DNA of 64,000 nt, from positions 41,401,137 to 41,465,136 of the forward strand of contig CM017572.1 of assembly GCA_007844125.1 (NCBI GenBank), in the 5' to 3' direction. Under the pieces are notes generated by a model, which saw only the letters and a list, made by a program, of their open reading frames with translations, ran no database searches and was not told the origin of the DNA. The DNA comes from Sinonovacula constricta (lineage: Eukaryota; Mollusca; Bivalvia; Cardiida; Solecurtidae). Position numbers and translations under genes: made by a program. This document shows positions 50,129 through 62,490 of the stretch, piece by piece (position 1 is the first letter of the stretch; each line of letters opens with the position of its first letter).

Positions 50129-50977
50129 GACAGCATGATTTAATATATAACTTTAAAAGATTAAGAGAAAACGCGGGAGATAGTAGTAGGTGTTTCCGTG
50201 TATTGCTAAAAATGACAACAATCCCTTGGTCGGACCTGTCTCTTTCCAACATGTTTCACTTATTGGTCAAACAATTATATGATTATATCGACTCGGTAAA
50301 ACGAGAAAGCGACAAAATATTTGACAAATATTGACATTTGACCGATGACCAGCGGAAGTAGCTGTTTTTGTTTTATTTTGGCGAGGAAACCTGTGACACG
50401 TATGCCAAAACTGAGACAATTGCCATAACATTGGTTATAACCTATAAAAACCACAATAGTTCCATTATCGTTGCAAATATTTATATAAAAAAAGATCAAG
50501 TTTAAGCAAAGCCGTGAAGACACACATGGTTTAGTCTCGTGTACAGTTTATATTTAAATAGCTTAGGATTTTTTAATGATTTAGTATCTAATATCTCCAT
50601 AGCATAACATGGGCCACTGCATGTCTGACAAACATGTACGTATATTACAAAATCAATTTTATTACAAACTAGGAATTACTAAGCGTGAAGTAAACTCCGT
50701 ATCATAAATTTTAGTACAGCGACAAACAAATTGCCGTTCGTTTGGCTTCTGACGTATTAGAACCCTTACCAGATGGAGATCATAGTATGTGACAGCTTTG
50801 ACGCAGAAAGCATAGTTTCCGCCTGGTAATTGCTTAGAAAATTGTCCCTGTGAAAGTAAAGCAACAGAGTCATTTTACTCAAGATAGTCCCAATATGTCC
50901 CAAATAGAACAAGACCTATATGCAGTTGATCTTCTTTTCAATGATAAATATATAAGTAGAGCATTTACATTCGTGGC

Positions 50978-51115
50978 GCCCATGGCCATGGACATTAATT
51001 ACCCTGGCCTCATGGGTTCGAGTCATGTTTAGGACGAAAACCTTCACGTAATAAATTCTTCCAGCTGACCTGCTGTTTATCTTTGGTTCGTCCCACATTC
51101 TGCAGCGGTTTTCGT
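50978..51115 (+). mobile_element. SINE family C copy, 5' half
   Basis: Head GGCGCCCATGGCCATGGAC, B box GGGTTCGAGTC, then TTCTTCCAGCTGACCTGCTG. Confidence 0.6.
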
Positions 51116-51227
51116 CTACAATCGCTGCCGACGCATTTTAAATATAAAAATAGATCTCCATTGAACCTCCCAAGTGTTGCTCCACAATGCATATCCAAAA
51201 TTGCATTTTTTCCTAAGGTGCAGGACA

Positions 51228-51265
51228 CCCTACCCCCCCCCCCCACACACACACACACACACCAA
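51228..51265. repeat. Poly-C then (CA)n tract
   Basis: About 12 C residues pass into CACACA repeats. Confidence 0.9.
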
Positions 51266-51424
51266 CCCCCAACCCCCTCTCACCCCCTGGGACCCACTAG
51301 CCATTATGCAGATCATAAAACGTGTCCAGACCATACCCTGGTTTTATAAGGCCCAACTACATATTTCTACCATTGTTCCATCCCAATTTATGAAACATGT
51401 ATATTTTGTGTGTTTTCTTCACAC

Positions 51425-51515
51425 ACCGGGTTCGAATCCCGGTCGGGACGAATTAAGGTGTACCTGTGGTGCACCGATGGTTCTTCGTCCTACAAAATAA
51501 CTGGATATCACTACA
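51425..51515 (+). mobile_element. SINE family C fragment with intact B box
   Basis: GGGTTCGAATCCCGGTCGGG, then CCTGTGGTGCACCGATGGTT and AACTGGATATCACTACAATC. Confidence 0.6.
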
Positions 51516-54152
51516 ATCACCATATATGATCGGTCTCTGCGATGTATTAAAACACCAAAAATGTTTTCCTTCTGATGCACTATGCTCAACAACATGTCAT
51601 TAATCCCCAGCTAGATACTTTTGTCACTCCTTGTGTTTGAGGGATAATTTTCGGATATATTATTCGATATAATTATATATTTTATTCGCTAAAAATAGTA
51701 ACATTTACAAAAGACAATGATCCGACTGGGCAATTATTATGTAATTCCGACAAGCTATTAATAAAAACATAATGCGTCAGCATCCTCATCGAACATGAGA
51801 AATATTTACAGTTATGACAAACATGTCAATAAATTGTTTTTTGGTAGATTGGAGGGCCCGGCGTTAACTCGTCAAAGGTAAAACAAGTTCCTTATATTTT
51901 TCAAATAAAAAAACGGGCTTGCTGAAATAGGGATAGTGGTTGTCGTTGCTATTTTCTCATTACAATTACATTTTTTAATTGAGGTGTCTTGTTTCGTACA
52001 ATTATTCGCCCGACTCGCGTTGACATGTTGCACTTTCTCTGTCGTCTGATTGGCTAATATTACGTTGGCAGGCAACAGGTGAGAGTGAATTGCGCGCGCG
52101 TTTTCTTCTGACTGTTGATCGACGCATTCGATAGCTTTCCCAGCAGGTGGCGCGCCAACTGTTGCGGGGCTATGAAGATGCGCACGCATCGTGTTTATCT
52201 CCCAACGCGCCCAAAAATCACGTGCAAGGCGGTTGCCTTCGGCTCTGATCCTTATCACGTTTCGAAATAAAATGAAAAAGTCGCCAAAAACTTTCTGCCG
52301 AAGCGACTTTAAATTTAAGTAAAGATGATTGTCCTTTTATTGTTTTTTCGTTTCACTTTAAAAAAACACCAGGTAAAGGTATTTCAGAATCAACCAGAAA
52401 TATTTCAGGCTAATTTTCCTTTGTGATTGTTTGCTTTTTGATTTCCATTTTCAGTTAATATGTTTATACCTAATGGAAGTTTTCTAGATTAAATATTTAA
52501 GCTAAAAAGTCCTTTCAGTTTCGTGGTATTTAAGGCATATATTACGACTTAATACACGACGTGAATGTGATCGTAAGTTCTTTATTCTTGTTTTAATTTT
52601 AAGGTTCGACTAGAACCTAGGGTGCATAAAAACAAAAACTATGTAAAACTGTCAAAAAGAGCAATCATTTCTTAAGCAGATTTAATCAGCATTTTTTTTA
52701 TCACCCTTAATACCGTTTTACTTTGTAATCATTAAATCGATTACTCGAAGTTCGTTATCTGTTCACATTTTTATCTCACGGGTATAACGCACATACAAAT
52801 TATAAAAATGAGTTACAATTTACATTTTTCATTTTTATAACAAAAGACCGTTTAACCTGGAAACATAAAATAAAAAAAGATATTACGGCGAACTTGCCCA
52901 AACCGTGTGTAACCGTTTCAAATGTCAGTGTAGTAAAAAACAAGAAGCCAATGATATGAATTAGGGGTTTTGGAATAAAGAGGATCGAATAGCTTGAGGG
53001 CGACTGGTGGTAAGGGGCCGAATCCCACGGAAAGTCAATAGGTAGGCAACACCCTGTCAACAGATCCCTGTGGAAGATATGACGTACCGATTGAATGACT
53101 TTTGAATGACTGACAGTAAAATTACGCCAGCGATTGGCTCACTGTTGAGACACGCTTGTTGAATAGATGAAAACTAACCTGTTGAAACGTGAAAAGAATG
53201 CTTACAAAAAATAACCGATTTGACTACATAAAGCTCGAAGGACGAGCTAAAATAGGAAGTGGACGAACTGGCTTACGTTTAAAGGGTTCATATTTCTGAC
53301 TGTTAGTCTGCCCGGCGGGATATCGTCTGATTACAATTTGCTGATAGATAGGATTTCGGATGATACATGCTACATGCTGATTGAGGGAGGGTTCAGCGAA
53401 CAAGACGATCAGCAAGAGGTAGCCGAGAAGCTGAGATATAAGATGTGTTCGGAGCTGCCCGACTAATCACGAGGATTTTTATTACGATTGTGGGCTCGCG
53501 CCAGCTCGCGCGATATCATAATTATTGTATTTTAAGACTCATTTAATCTGTGGATGGACTAATTGTTGTGATAAAAGAAGTGAGAGTGCAAAATGTGGCA
53601 AAGATAGTTTATTCCTGGCAAATGTGCACTGTGGATGGACATATTTTAATGAAAAGGTATAGACAAGAAAAGGTTTTAAAATAAAAATTTGCACTAATTT
53701 TCTCTGTCTAGGAAGTGTACATTGCAGAAAAACTTAAACAATTTACTTTAAAATTACGTCACGCTGTGAATGTGCTTATTACAGAGAAACAAGAATTTGC
53801 AGGGCGGAGAAAATTTGACTTAACCAGCTCTCTTAACTGAGTCAATTTACTCGTGAACGGTATTATAATCAAAACGTAGAAGTGAAATAATCAAAAACAT
53901 TCAAAGAGACATTTCTCTTATAGAACATTTTTTTTGCGCACGCACATTGTAGGGTAGTGCCAGTGTTGAATAAATCAATTTTAGTAATGTGATTAAAGAC
54001 GTACGAAGAACACGTGTGCGAAAAGATCAACTTTGTGAATAATTATTAATTAGTATGACATGATAGAGCACAGAGATACAACATTCATGAACAATCAATA
54101 GTGTTATTTTAAATGTGAAAATTATGTTTTCAGACAGTTATACTAAAAAGTT

Positions 54153-54565
54153 ATGGTAACTATGGGAACGATGAAGCGGAAAAGAGATATATGTATGGGC
54201 GTGCAGGTGGTCGCCAAACGGAGACGGTCGGAAAACGGAGGTAGCGATGGTGAGTGTTTATTTTTATTGTTGTACTACCTAAGTAGACACATACTGCATA
54301 GTTTTGCAAATATAGATTTAATGTGATAGAGCTAACAATTTTAGCAATAATAAGTTAGCGATGTTGTTTTATGTGCCAAATTTTATCTCAGTAGGTTGTC
54401 TTTTCGTTTTTCATTCTCCAATAAAGATCTGATTTTCTTTAACTCTACGATTTTTTCAATGTTAGTTGATACGTTTTGGTAATCTGTGGCATATATTACT
54501 GTAAAGAGGTACTGCCGACATTAGGTTATTGTTGTAAATCGACAGGAAAATGACAGTACAGAGAG

Positions 54566-54653
<88 letters not shown>

Positions 54654-57600
54654 ACATAAAGAGAAAAAGAGAGAGAACAAAGCGAGAGAACAGAGAGAGA
54701 AAAAGAGGAAAATATAAGAGAGAAAGATAGAGAGAGAGATGGGGAGAGAGAGATAGAGAGAGAGGGGGGGGGTAATCAGGATCTACACCTATTATCTTGT
54801 GTCTCCCTCGGCCAATAAGGAGCTGGCCGTCGCCAATATGACCAGAATTGTGTCGATGCGATGGAACAAAAAACATACTTCATAAACTACAGGGATAGAA
54901 GTACAGATCTTTACCTGTTGAACGCACTATCGCAGTCTTCGTTGTAACAATTGTTACAATCTCAAAGCTGAAAGATCTGTTATTTGCTAACATTTAAAAA
55001 TTAACGAGCTCTTAAAAAGGCGCTTTGCGCTGGATGTTTCATTTTTTGCTGCCTGTAGTCATTTCAGCCTTTTTTAAAATAACAACGACCGTTTTAGTAG
55101 ACCTGTTACGTGCATTATATCCTAAGTATTCACATTATTAAAGACCTATAGCGCTGGATACTTGAGTTCAATTTATAACGATACATTAAATAGTGAAGAA
55201 TAATAACATGTACCTCGTATCTTTTTCTCTCCGTTAATTACTAAAACATTTTAATAAGGCTTTGAATTAAATATGGATCTTAACTGTTGTTTTGTGTAAT
55301 GTGGCAAGTAAACATATTTCTCATAGTATTCACACTTATTTAGCTCCACCCCACCTAATCATAGCAACTATAGTGCCATGGCACTGGTTCTACCCAGGTA
55401 TGCCATTGGAGGTAGGGGGAGCGGGGAGGGGTCAAGTCCGGATAATACTTTCCGCAAGTCTCATTATTGCTGTCTCGAAATTATTATATTTGATGACATG
55501 ATTTACGTTTGGTTGAAACCAAACTTAAAATAAATAAAAAATCGAAAAAGTTATCTAGCGTTAAATTTAAAATGGTAAAATAGTCGCGACGCTCTCTGCG
55601 AAAGTCATCTATATAGGTTTTGCGTACCTCGCACCCGTCACCGACAGCTGGTCAATACCTATAAGAGGCTGATGCATTAAGTATTTTATAGCTTTTCTTT
55701 TCATCAGACAAAGAAACAGTTTTACAATATCTACTGATACAATCGCGTCGTTTGTCGAAGATTTACAGTATTCAACAAAAAACCATCATGGCTCCATGCA
55801 CGGGTGACTTTAGATAAGGTTGGTAAAAAATGAGTTGGTAAAGAAAGTGATTTCTTAAATACAAGCAGGTGTGCGCTAAATTGAACTTACCTCAAGCTGC
55901 TCGATACAAGTTACATGTAGTCTCATATAAATGAGATTTAACGTAAAACTGCAGGCAAATTATGTACGTATTTTGTTATTAGGGCCACGGAAACCATGTA
56001 AAAACATTTCGTTCGACAATTATATAGACTTCATAAGTAAATGTCTATGAATTAAATATGTCATTTCGCTTCCAAGAGAGAGATAAATCTTAACCATTTT
56101 TTCTTTCCTTTTTTAAATTTTTATATCTATTAACACATATCGCCAGACATTGTATAAACAAAATTTTACCAGTATTCATTCATCTAAAAACACTTAATAC
56201 AATGTCGACATTACTCATGACTTAGAAAATATTTTTTTTAAAAATTCTGCAACAGGCCTTTGCATCAATTTTTGCTCAGTATCAATATTAGTATAAAGAT
56301 ATAGAGTCAACCTTCCGTTTTATGGATTGACCATATTGCTAATATCAAACAAGGAATCAAATTTGTACAGCTGCGAGCAGCCAAATTATTTAAATGTTGC
56401 ATGCCAATTTTTATATGCTAAATCTGGCGTTACATACAGCGTTGGTACAGGGTTAACTTGTTTGAGCAACGAGTCGTATAATTTGTTTTTAATACCCAAT
56501 TTTCGTCGCATCATGCTTCCAGAAGCTAGTTAGTCTAATGGCGACAGATCTTTTTGACGGCCTCTTCGTAACGGAGATGCTAATGAGAGGCAATGTAGTG
56601 TAAAAGAATGGCCACCTTCTTCAACAGATGGTTGAGCCATTGTGTTTGTTCATTAATGAACGTATGAGAGCGGTGGGATGATCCCAGACGGTCGGGCAAG
56701 GAACGAAGGTGGGTGGGGAAACAATATGGCTCTATGGGTAATGTTGAGTATAATGTCGGGTAAGTTACGGCGTGACAGATTGAACCGACATCATTTCCTC
56801 GATAAATGGCCACCCCGTCGATCAGTCTTAAATTACTTACGCAATCAGACACTCTCGTCTGTCTACAGTAACAAGGGTGCAATAAATATTTCGTCTGTTT
56901 CAGTAGCGAAGTCTCCCAGTCACGTGATTCGGGTATTCCCGCGCGACTTCGGGAGAACACCGGAAGCACGCGTGTCGTAATGACAGGGAGGCATCCGTGA
57001 CGTCACAGGATATCGGGAATTCACTCGATTAAATCGCAATTTAAGTCAATGTAAACATTTTAACGGTCAGTTAAGTCGCCGAATTACTTGCTTTTGTATT
57101 CAAATTGCCCTTTGGTGAATTTAAAACACTTGAATGAACAAATTAAACAAATTTCGAATTGGCCTAAGCCATAATCGTTTGTGTAGGTATTTAATGCATT
57201 AGGATGAGTGTAGTCATTGCGAAATTGATCTTGTTTGTTTTCTTGAAAATCAATGGAAATCTTGTCAACTGGAAGCTGTATTACCAAATTAACAATACAG
57301 GTTCCGGGGATAAAAGATTAACCATACAAATAGTGACACGCTGAAGCCTATAAATCGTATTCAAAACAGTAGAAAGCGCGCGTGCTATGTGTCTAGTTTT
57401 CTGCTTGGTTTAAGGCATTTTAAATTGGATTTTGACAGCGAGGTGTGTCACTAAGCAGTTACTAATTATTATTTTTAAGCGGTCTATAAGAAAATGAAAA
57501 TGTTTAAAAAAAAGAACAAAACGTGCATTAGAAGAACAAAACTTGCATTAGACACAATGATAAGTAAACAAGAGCGATACAATTATATCATAGAGCAATG

Positions 57601-57914
57601 AATTCAATGTGGTTGGCGGATACTAAAGTTAAAAAAAACAACTTTTCAACAGCATGTCCTATCAAAAAATTGCTCTTATTTTTTCATGTTGCTGTTGCTG
57701 TTTTTGCTTTTTATTAGCAGAAGGTGTGGTTCAAACACCTAGAGATAAAGAAAATGGCACTTTTATCGATTATATTATCCCTACCTTTAACTCATTGATT
57801 CTTTTATTTCAGACATTCCATCAGGTCTAAAGCCTGCATATTCGCAGGAGACAATACTGTCCGAAATAAGTAGCGTCACAAGTCGGACTACACGACGGAG
57901 ACGTACTGGAAAGG
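54153..57914 (+). CDS. Unrecognised protein, first two candidate coding exons
   Basis: Candidate exon 1 runs 54153-54249 and exon 2 57813-57914. Exon 1 has an ATG preceded by an in-frame TAA at 54144-54146, codes a short basic peptide (MKRKRDICMGVQVVAKRRRS in its middle) and ends at a strong donor, GTGAGT, in phase 1. Exon 2 starts after TTATTTCAG and codes a Ser/Thr-rich stretch ending in an Arg cluster (SRTTRRRRTGK), then another GTGAGT donor, again phase 1; its 102 nt preserve frame. A TTTTCAG at about 54127-54133 could be the acceptor for this exon, implying a 5' UTR exon upstream. The two basic clusters look like nuclear localisation signals, but no domain is visible and I cannot name a family. 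Later exons were not found before base 64000. The matching phases and consensus donors support a real gene; the peptide alone is weak. Confidence 0.45.
54561..54773. repeat. (GA)n microsatellite with degenerate extension
   Basis: About 90 bp of nearly pure GA, then 120 bp of interrupted GA-rich sequence. Open frames on the minus strand here are poly-Ser/Leu artefacts. Confidence 0.95.
54780..54870 (+). mobile_element. SINE family C tail fragment
   Basis: TCTCCCTCGGCCAATAAGGA, then GCCGTCGCCAATATGACCAG and AATTGTGTCGATGCGATGG. The GA microsatellite abuts its left side. Confidence 0.6.
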
Positions 57915-59440
57915 GTGAGTTTATAAGGCACAAAGTTTAAAGACTAAACTCAAAATTGGTGACTGCTGGCTTTACCCTTTTACTACTTGAGATCAGTAGA
58001 TTTGACATTTTGACATTTAGAATATTTAGAATAACGACTTACAAGAAAAAATAAACACAATTTTATCGATTACGAGTTGATGGCTATTGACGCTTTACTT
58101 TTTAATAGTTTAATAGTTAACAATATTCTATATAATAAGAAAAGCATGTTTACCGTTTCCAACTACTGTAACAGTTAACTATGTATGTAAGTGAGCTCAC
58201 TTATATTTGATACAATAAAATAATGTCCACGCGATATAACTGTTTCATTATATTTGCCGTACTACGTTATTTCCCACCATACTTTATGGTAAATTTTGTC
58301 TAATTTATTACGTGATAGACTACCTTTACAGTACTTTCCCTCTTATCGTAATTAATGAATTCGGTCAGCTAATAACCTAGACTATAAAGCTAGTATAAAT
58401 ATCTTACTGCAATTATAGACACAGAAAGTACACTTGCTGCTATCTATCTAACCAAACAATGTGGTCTTATTAACAAAAACATGGTAACTACTCGTTAAAT
58501 CAATATAGGCTATTACCTCTTAATTAACTCATACAAATAGACAATTATGCAATTCTAATTCGTATCAGTAGCTGGTTGTATAAAATAAGACAATTTGGCA
58601 GCTATATCCGATCCGATTAATGGATATACAGTAGTGCAATACTGTTCATTGCAGACTACAAGCTTCTCCAGTCTTAATGTCTAGTCTACGGTTGTATACA
58701 ATGACCATGATGGTCACTCCTCGTGGGTGGTGTCGGTTCACAGGTGGTCGCTATTGTTTTATATCTTAGATCAAGTAGTCTAATTGGCAATTAACGAGGA
58801 CTAAGTGGTTGTTTTACTGGCTGTATTGCATGTCTAGAGTGTGTATTTATTGGGCCATATGCAATAGTGTCTGTCTGTCTTTATAGTGGGCTAATTATTT
58901 ATTGTGTTGGTAGGACATATACGTTGTAAAATAGGCAATTTAAAGCTATATTAGGATATAAGTAAATTCATGTAGTTTTTTTAACAATTTGAGAACTGTA
59001 GAAGCATAGGGTTAATCTGTTGTTAGTGTCTAAAACCACAGGGTTGGTGAAGAAATAGTGCTGATTTTATGAAACCATCTGGAGAGAACAACCCTTCCTT
59101 GAAAATGGCAACCAGCTGTTAAAATGTATAGATAATCCTTGTAAATTACTAAAAATAATTATTAATAATCACATTTTGGAAATTAACATTTTAAAGCAGT
59201 TGACTGAACTTATGCATTAGACAAAGCAGCGTCCCTTGAACTTATTTACCCTTTATGAAGTACAGAAGGCCTAAATCTAACAGACAACCGTCATTAAAGC
59301 AATTTTTGGTGACTTTAAACCTCGTTATTATCCTTTTGGCAGCCATGCGTGTATTTTTTTCTCAGTAGTTCGACCTTATTTATTATGGCGCACTTTCGCT
59401 TCCATTAAAATGAGGTTAAATCTAAACTTGCTTTTAAAGT

Positions 59441-59576
59441 CATTTTGCCAGATCAACAGGACTGCTTCGAATAAATTTACGACGGTTGCTGATGTCAAAA
59501 AGAATAGTCATTTTGCCAGATCAACAGGACTGCTTTGAATTTACAATGGTTGCTAATGTCAAATAGAATCTCTGTT
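59441..59576 (+). repeat. 68-bp tandem duplication
   Basis: CATTTTGCCAGATCAACAGG starts at 59441 and again at 59509. Both copies continue to GGTTGCTRATGTCAAA, with the second slightly shorter inside. Confidence 0.85.
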
Positions 59577-59674
59577 GTTCTGGTAGCAGTAATTCTATTA
59601 CAAATTGTATGGTTATTAACCAGGGAAATCAAATACCACAGCAATACGATTCACAATCCATTTCAGAGCTTTCT

Positions 59675-59840
59675 TATCGGTTCGTATCCCGGTCGGGGAG
59701 AGACCTTTCATGTTCGGTAGTTTTCCAGCTAACCTGTGGTGTGCTGGTGGTTCTACCCAGACATAAGTCTTGGGTATTTTTGCACTGCTAATTGACGTCG
59801 CCAGTATGACCATAATCTTGATGGTGAGATGTAACGAAAC
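59675..59840 (+). mobile_element. SINE family C copy
   Basis: B box GGTTCGTATCCCGGTCGGGG, then TTTTCCAGCTAACCTGTGGT, CTACCCAGACATAAGTCTTG and GACGTCGCCAGTATGACCAT. Confidence 0.7.
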
Positions 59841-62424
59841 AAAAACTATCCCGCCTACTAGATTACTTAATAAGGGCTTAAGCAAATAGTGTGGACCCTG
59901 TAAGGGTCGAAACACAAAACCACGGATCACAGTCAACACGTAGTTGTTAGAAAATAACTTTGACCATATATTAGCTTAGGGTTAAAATATAGTGTTGCTT
60001 AAGTAATTAAAGTTAGTTGATATTTTAGTTGTTTAGATTGTTATCTGGAATTAGGAGAAATTGAACCAACCCAATGCAATAGAATGTATATGTAAGATAT
60101 TAAATTCTAATATTTCGCTTTTTTCATTTTTATATATCGACAAATTTGCTTTAAAAGGAAATGAAAGTGACTGCATAATAAGATGCATTTCAATACATGC
60201 ATTTGCTCCTCAATAGGAAGGTATATAATATGCTTAAATTTCCAACTAAATAATCATTTTATGAAATATTGAGTTTCAGTGATGAAAACCTACATACACT
60301 TAAAAGATACATCGACAACAAGTTGCATAGTTTATCATTTATGGGTGTCCTGTTTTGCCATAAAACCTTCCACAGACCTCCCAAAAATCTGATCATACCC
60401 ACAACACTACTATACCAGATCGATGTAAAGTGGACCCCCTGTCTTGTATGTTCCCTAGCGGGCTAGCCCTGATAAAGACAAGTCTCCTTTGCTCTAAGAC
60501 TTCCAGATCCACTTTACATATTATTGCCCATCTCTAGAATAACAATGGTATTGTTCCAGTCGAGACCAAACGTTCACCGGCCAATTGTTATTTTATTATT
60601 TTATTACCTTTATCAGGGAAAACCAAAAATGTCTGTTTTTGACCAAAATCCAGAGATGCAGATTTTTAAGGCGGCGGAAGCTGGCCAATGAAAAATCGAG
60701 AATTGAAAAAATTTATAATTTATTGGTAGTTCTGCAATTTATGGAATTTTTGTTATGAGGGATGCTGTTTGTTGGTTTCATTGTTCTGTGAAAGAATGGA
60801 AGTGATGCAGATGTTAGTTTTGTTTGGAATGTGAACTGGATTTAGATGAATGTAGTATGTACCATGTGTAAAAGTACATGTTCTCATAGTAAGTGCCGTC
60901 AGTAAAATAGTATTTTTCTTATTTATACTATGTAATTATAATAAATGTATTAATATATATACATCAATGTATTAATTTAGACAGATGTATTAATTAATAT
61001 ATTCCTTAATATATTCCTTCATGTATTTCTTAATGTATTCGTTAATGTAATTATATTAAATTATAACAATAACATTGCACGTACCACTATTATATTCACC
61101 TTAATATTTTTTTAATTTTATATACTACATGTATGTACATGTAACACTTTTTGCACAGCTAAGATCATCATTTGTAAAATGTGGTCAATAATAAATCATT
61201 AACAAGTTGCACAAGAATACTGCTATCTATCTGATTAAGTTTCCTACATCAATGATAACATCCACAATTTATTCACAATTATACAATATATAATTTTTAC
61301 AACACGTATGCACACTCCTTAAATCACCAGTTTAGAGAATATTATATTTTTCATTATATTTATTATGAATGGTATTACAAGTCACACTATTTTATATAGT
61401 TATAACAATTTTATCCACAACATGATTTTTAGATTCGGGACCTATGTCCTGGATGAATGCACAGCTATACATAAAGTGGTGAAACAAGATCACACACAAA
61501 ACAAACTGCACTTTATTAAGCTTTACTACTTTCTACATACTTACAAGACGAAATTCATAACATTTTAACAATTCTTAGAAATTAACAAAATGTCCATTCT
61601 CTCCTTCATTTGTGGATAGTTTTCTGTATGTAAGCGTACAAAAGTGTTAAGGTGTATACAAATAAAACAGTCATTATGTATGACATCATTTTTACTTACA
61701 ACAGCAATGATCTCATGTTTTATAAATATTTCTTTCAAGAAGCGTCCTACAAATTTAGGGAGAGTTCTCTCCCTTCTCATTTCATATTAAATTATTTTCA
61801 ATAACCACTGCATAGTCTAAGATACTGGCTTTGGCTTAAACTTCACATAGTTCACAATACATATTTTGTAACGACTTAAAGCAAACAGTGCAGATCCTGA
61901 TCAGACAGAAGCTCCCCCTCTGCACTATTTACCAAAGCTTAGCAGATTATGATAAATGTTGAAATCATCCGCCTTTACTTAGGTTCCAAGGCTGGTTTGT
62001 ATAGAGAAAGATGGTTAATAAAATATCCCTCACATGTTTAATTTGATATTTTACTAATTTGTATTTGTATAATTACTGCAATAAAAACACACATTCTATT
62101 TATTGGCCATATTTTATTTTATCTTTCTGCTTATGTATTTTCTGTTACAAAAAGTATAATCATAAAATGAGTTTTTATTTAAAAGCAAGGATGGACCTTA
62201 GATCAGAGATTTATAATTGGAAGTTTAGTAAAAAGACATTTAGTGTCTATACTAAAATATTTCAATCAGTTTGTCATGCATGTTATGAAAGTTTTCACAA
62301 AGCAATTAAAAACGCATAGAGTCCTGAAAACATTCTTATATTATTTTATTATTAATTAAAAAAAATCAAATCTGGGTTGTTTTATTATGACCATTGTCAT
62401 TTTTTGTAACAAGATTTGGTGTGG

Positions 62425-62490
62425 CGGTGGCCAAAAAATATCTGGACACTGCCAATATGACCAAAATTTGTGGCAGTTCAATAAAACAAC
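62425..62490 (+). mobile_element. SINE family C tail fragment
   Basis: ATCTGGACACTGCCAATATG, then CCAAAATTTGTGGCAGTTC. Confidence 0.4.

Larger units (their letters stand above)
45129..54130. other. Intergenic region with scattered repeats, no gene seen
   Basis: Contents: SINE heads near 46.25 kb and 51 kb, a 50-70-bp repeat cluster at 49.66-49.86 kb, a hairpin at 50.06-50.13 kb, a C/CA tract at 51.2 kb and CpG-richer stretches near 52.0-52.26 and 53.4-53.52 kb. The latter could be upstream regulatory sequence of the gene starting at 54153. No exon with homology was recognised. Confidence 0.5.

Noticed and set aside
51872..52258. 128-codon minus-strand frame
   Set aside because: It lies in a CpG-richer stretch where stops are rare. 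The peptide has no recognisable domain and degenerates into low-complexity at its end.
54462..54876. Serine/leucine repeat proteins on the minus strand
   Set aside because: Direct translation of the GA microsatellite.
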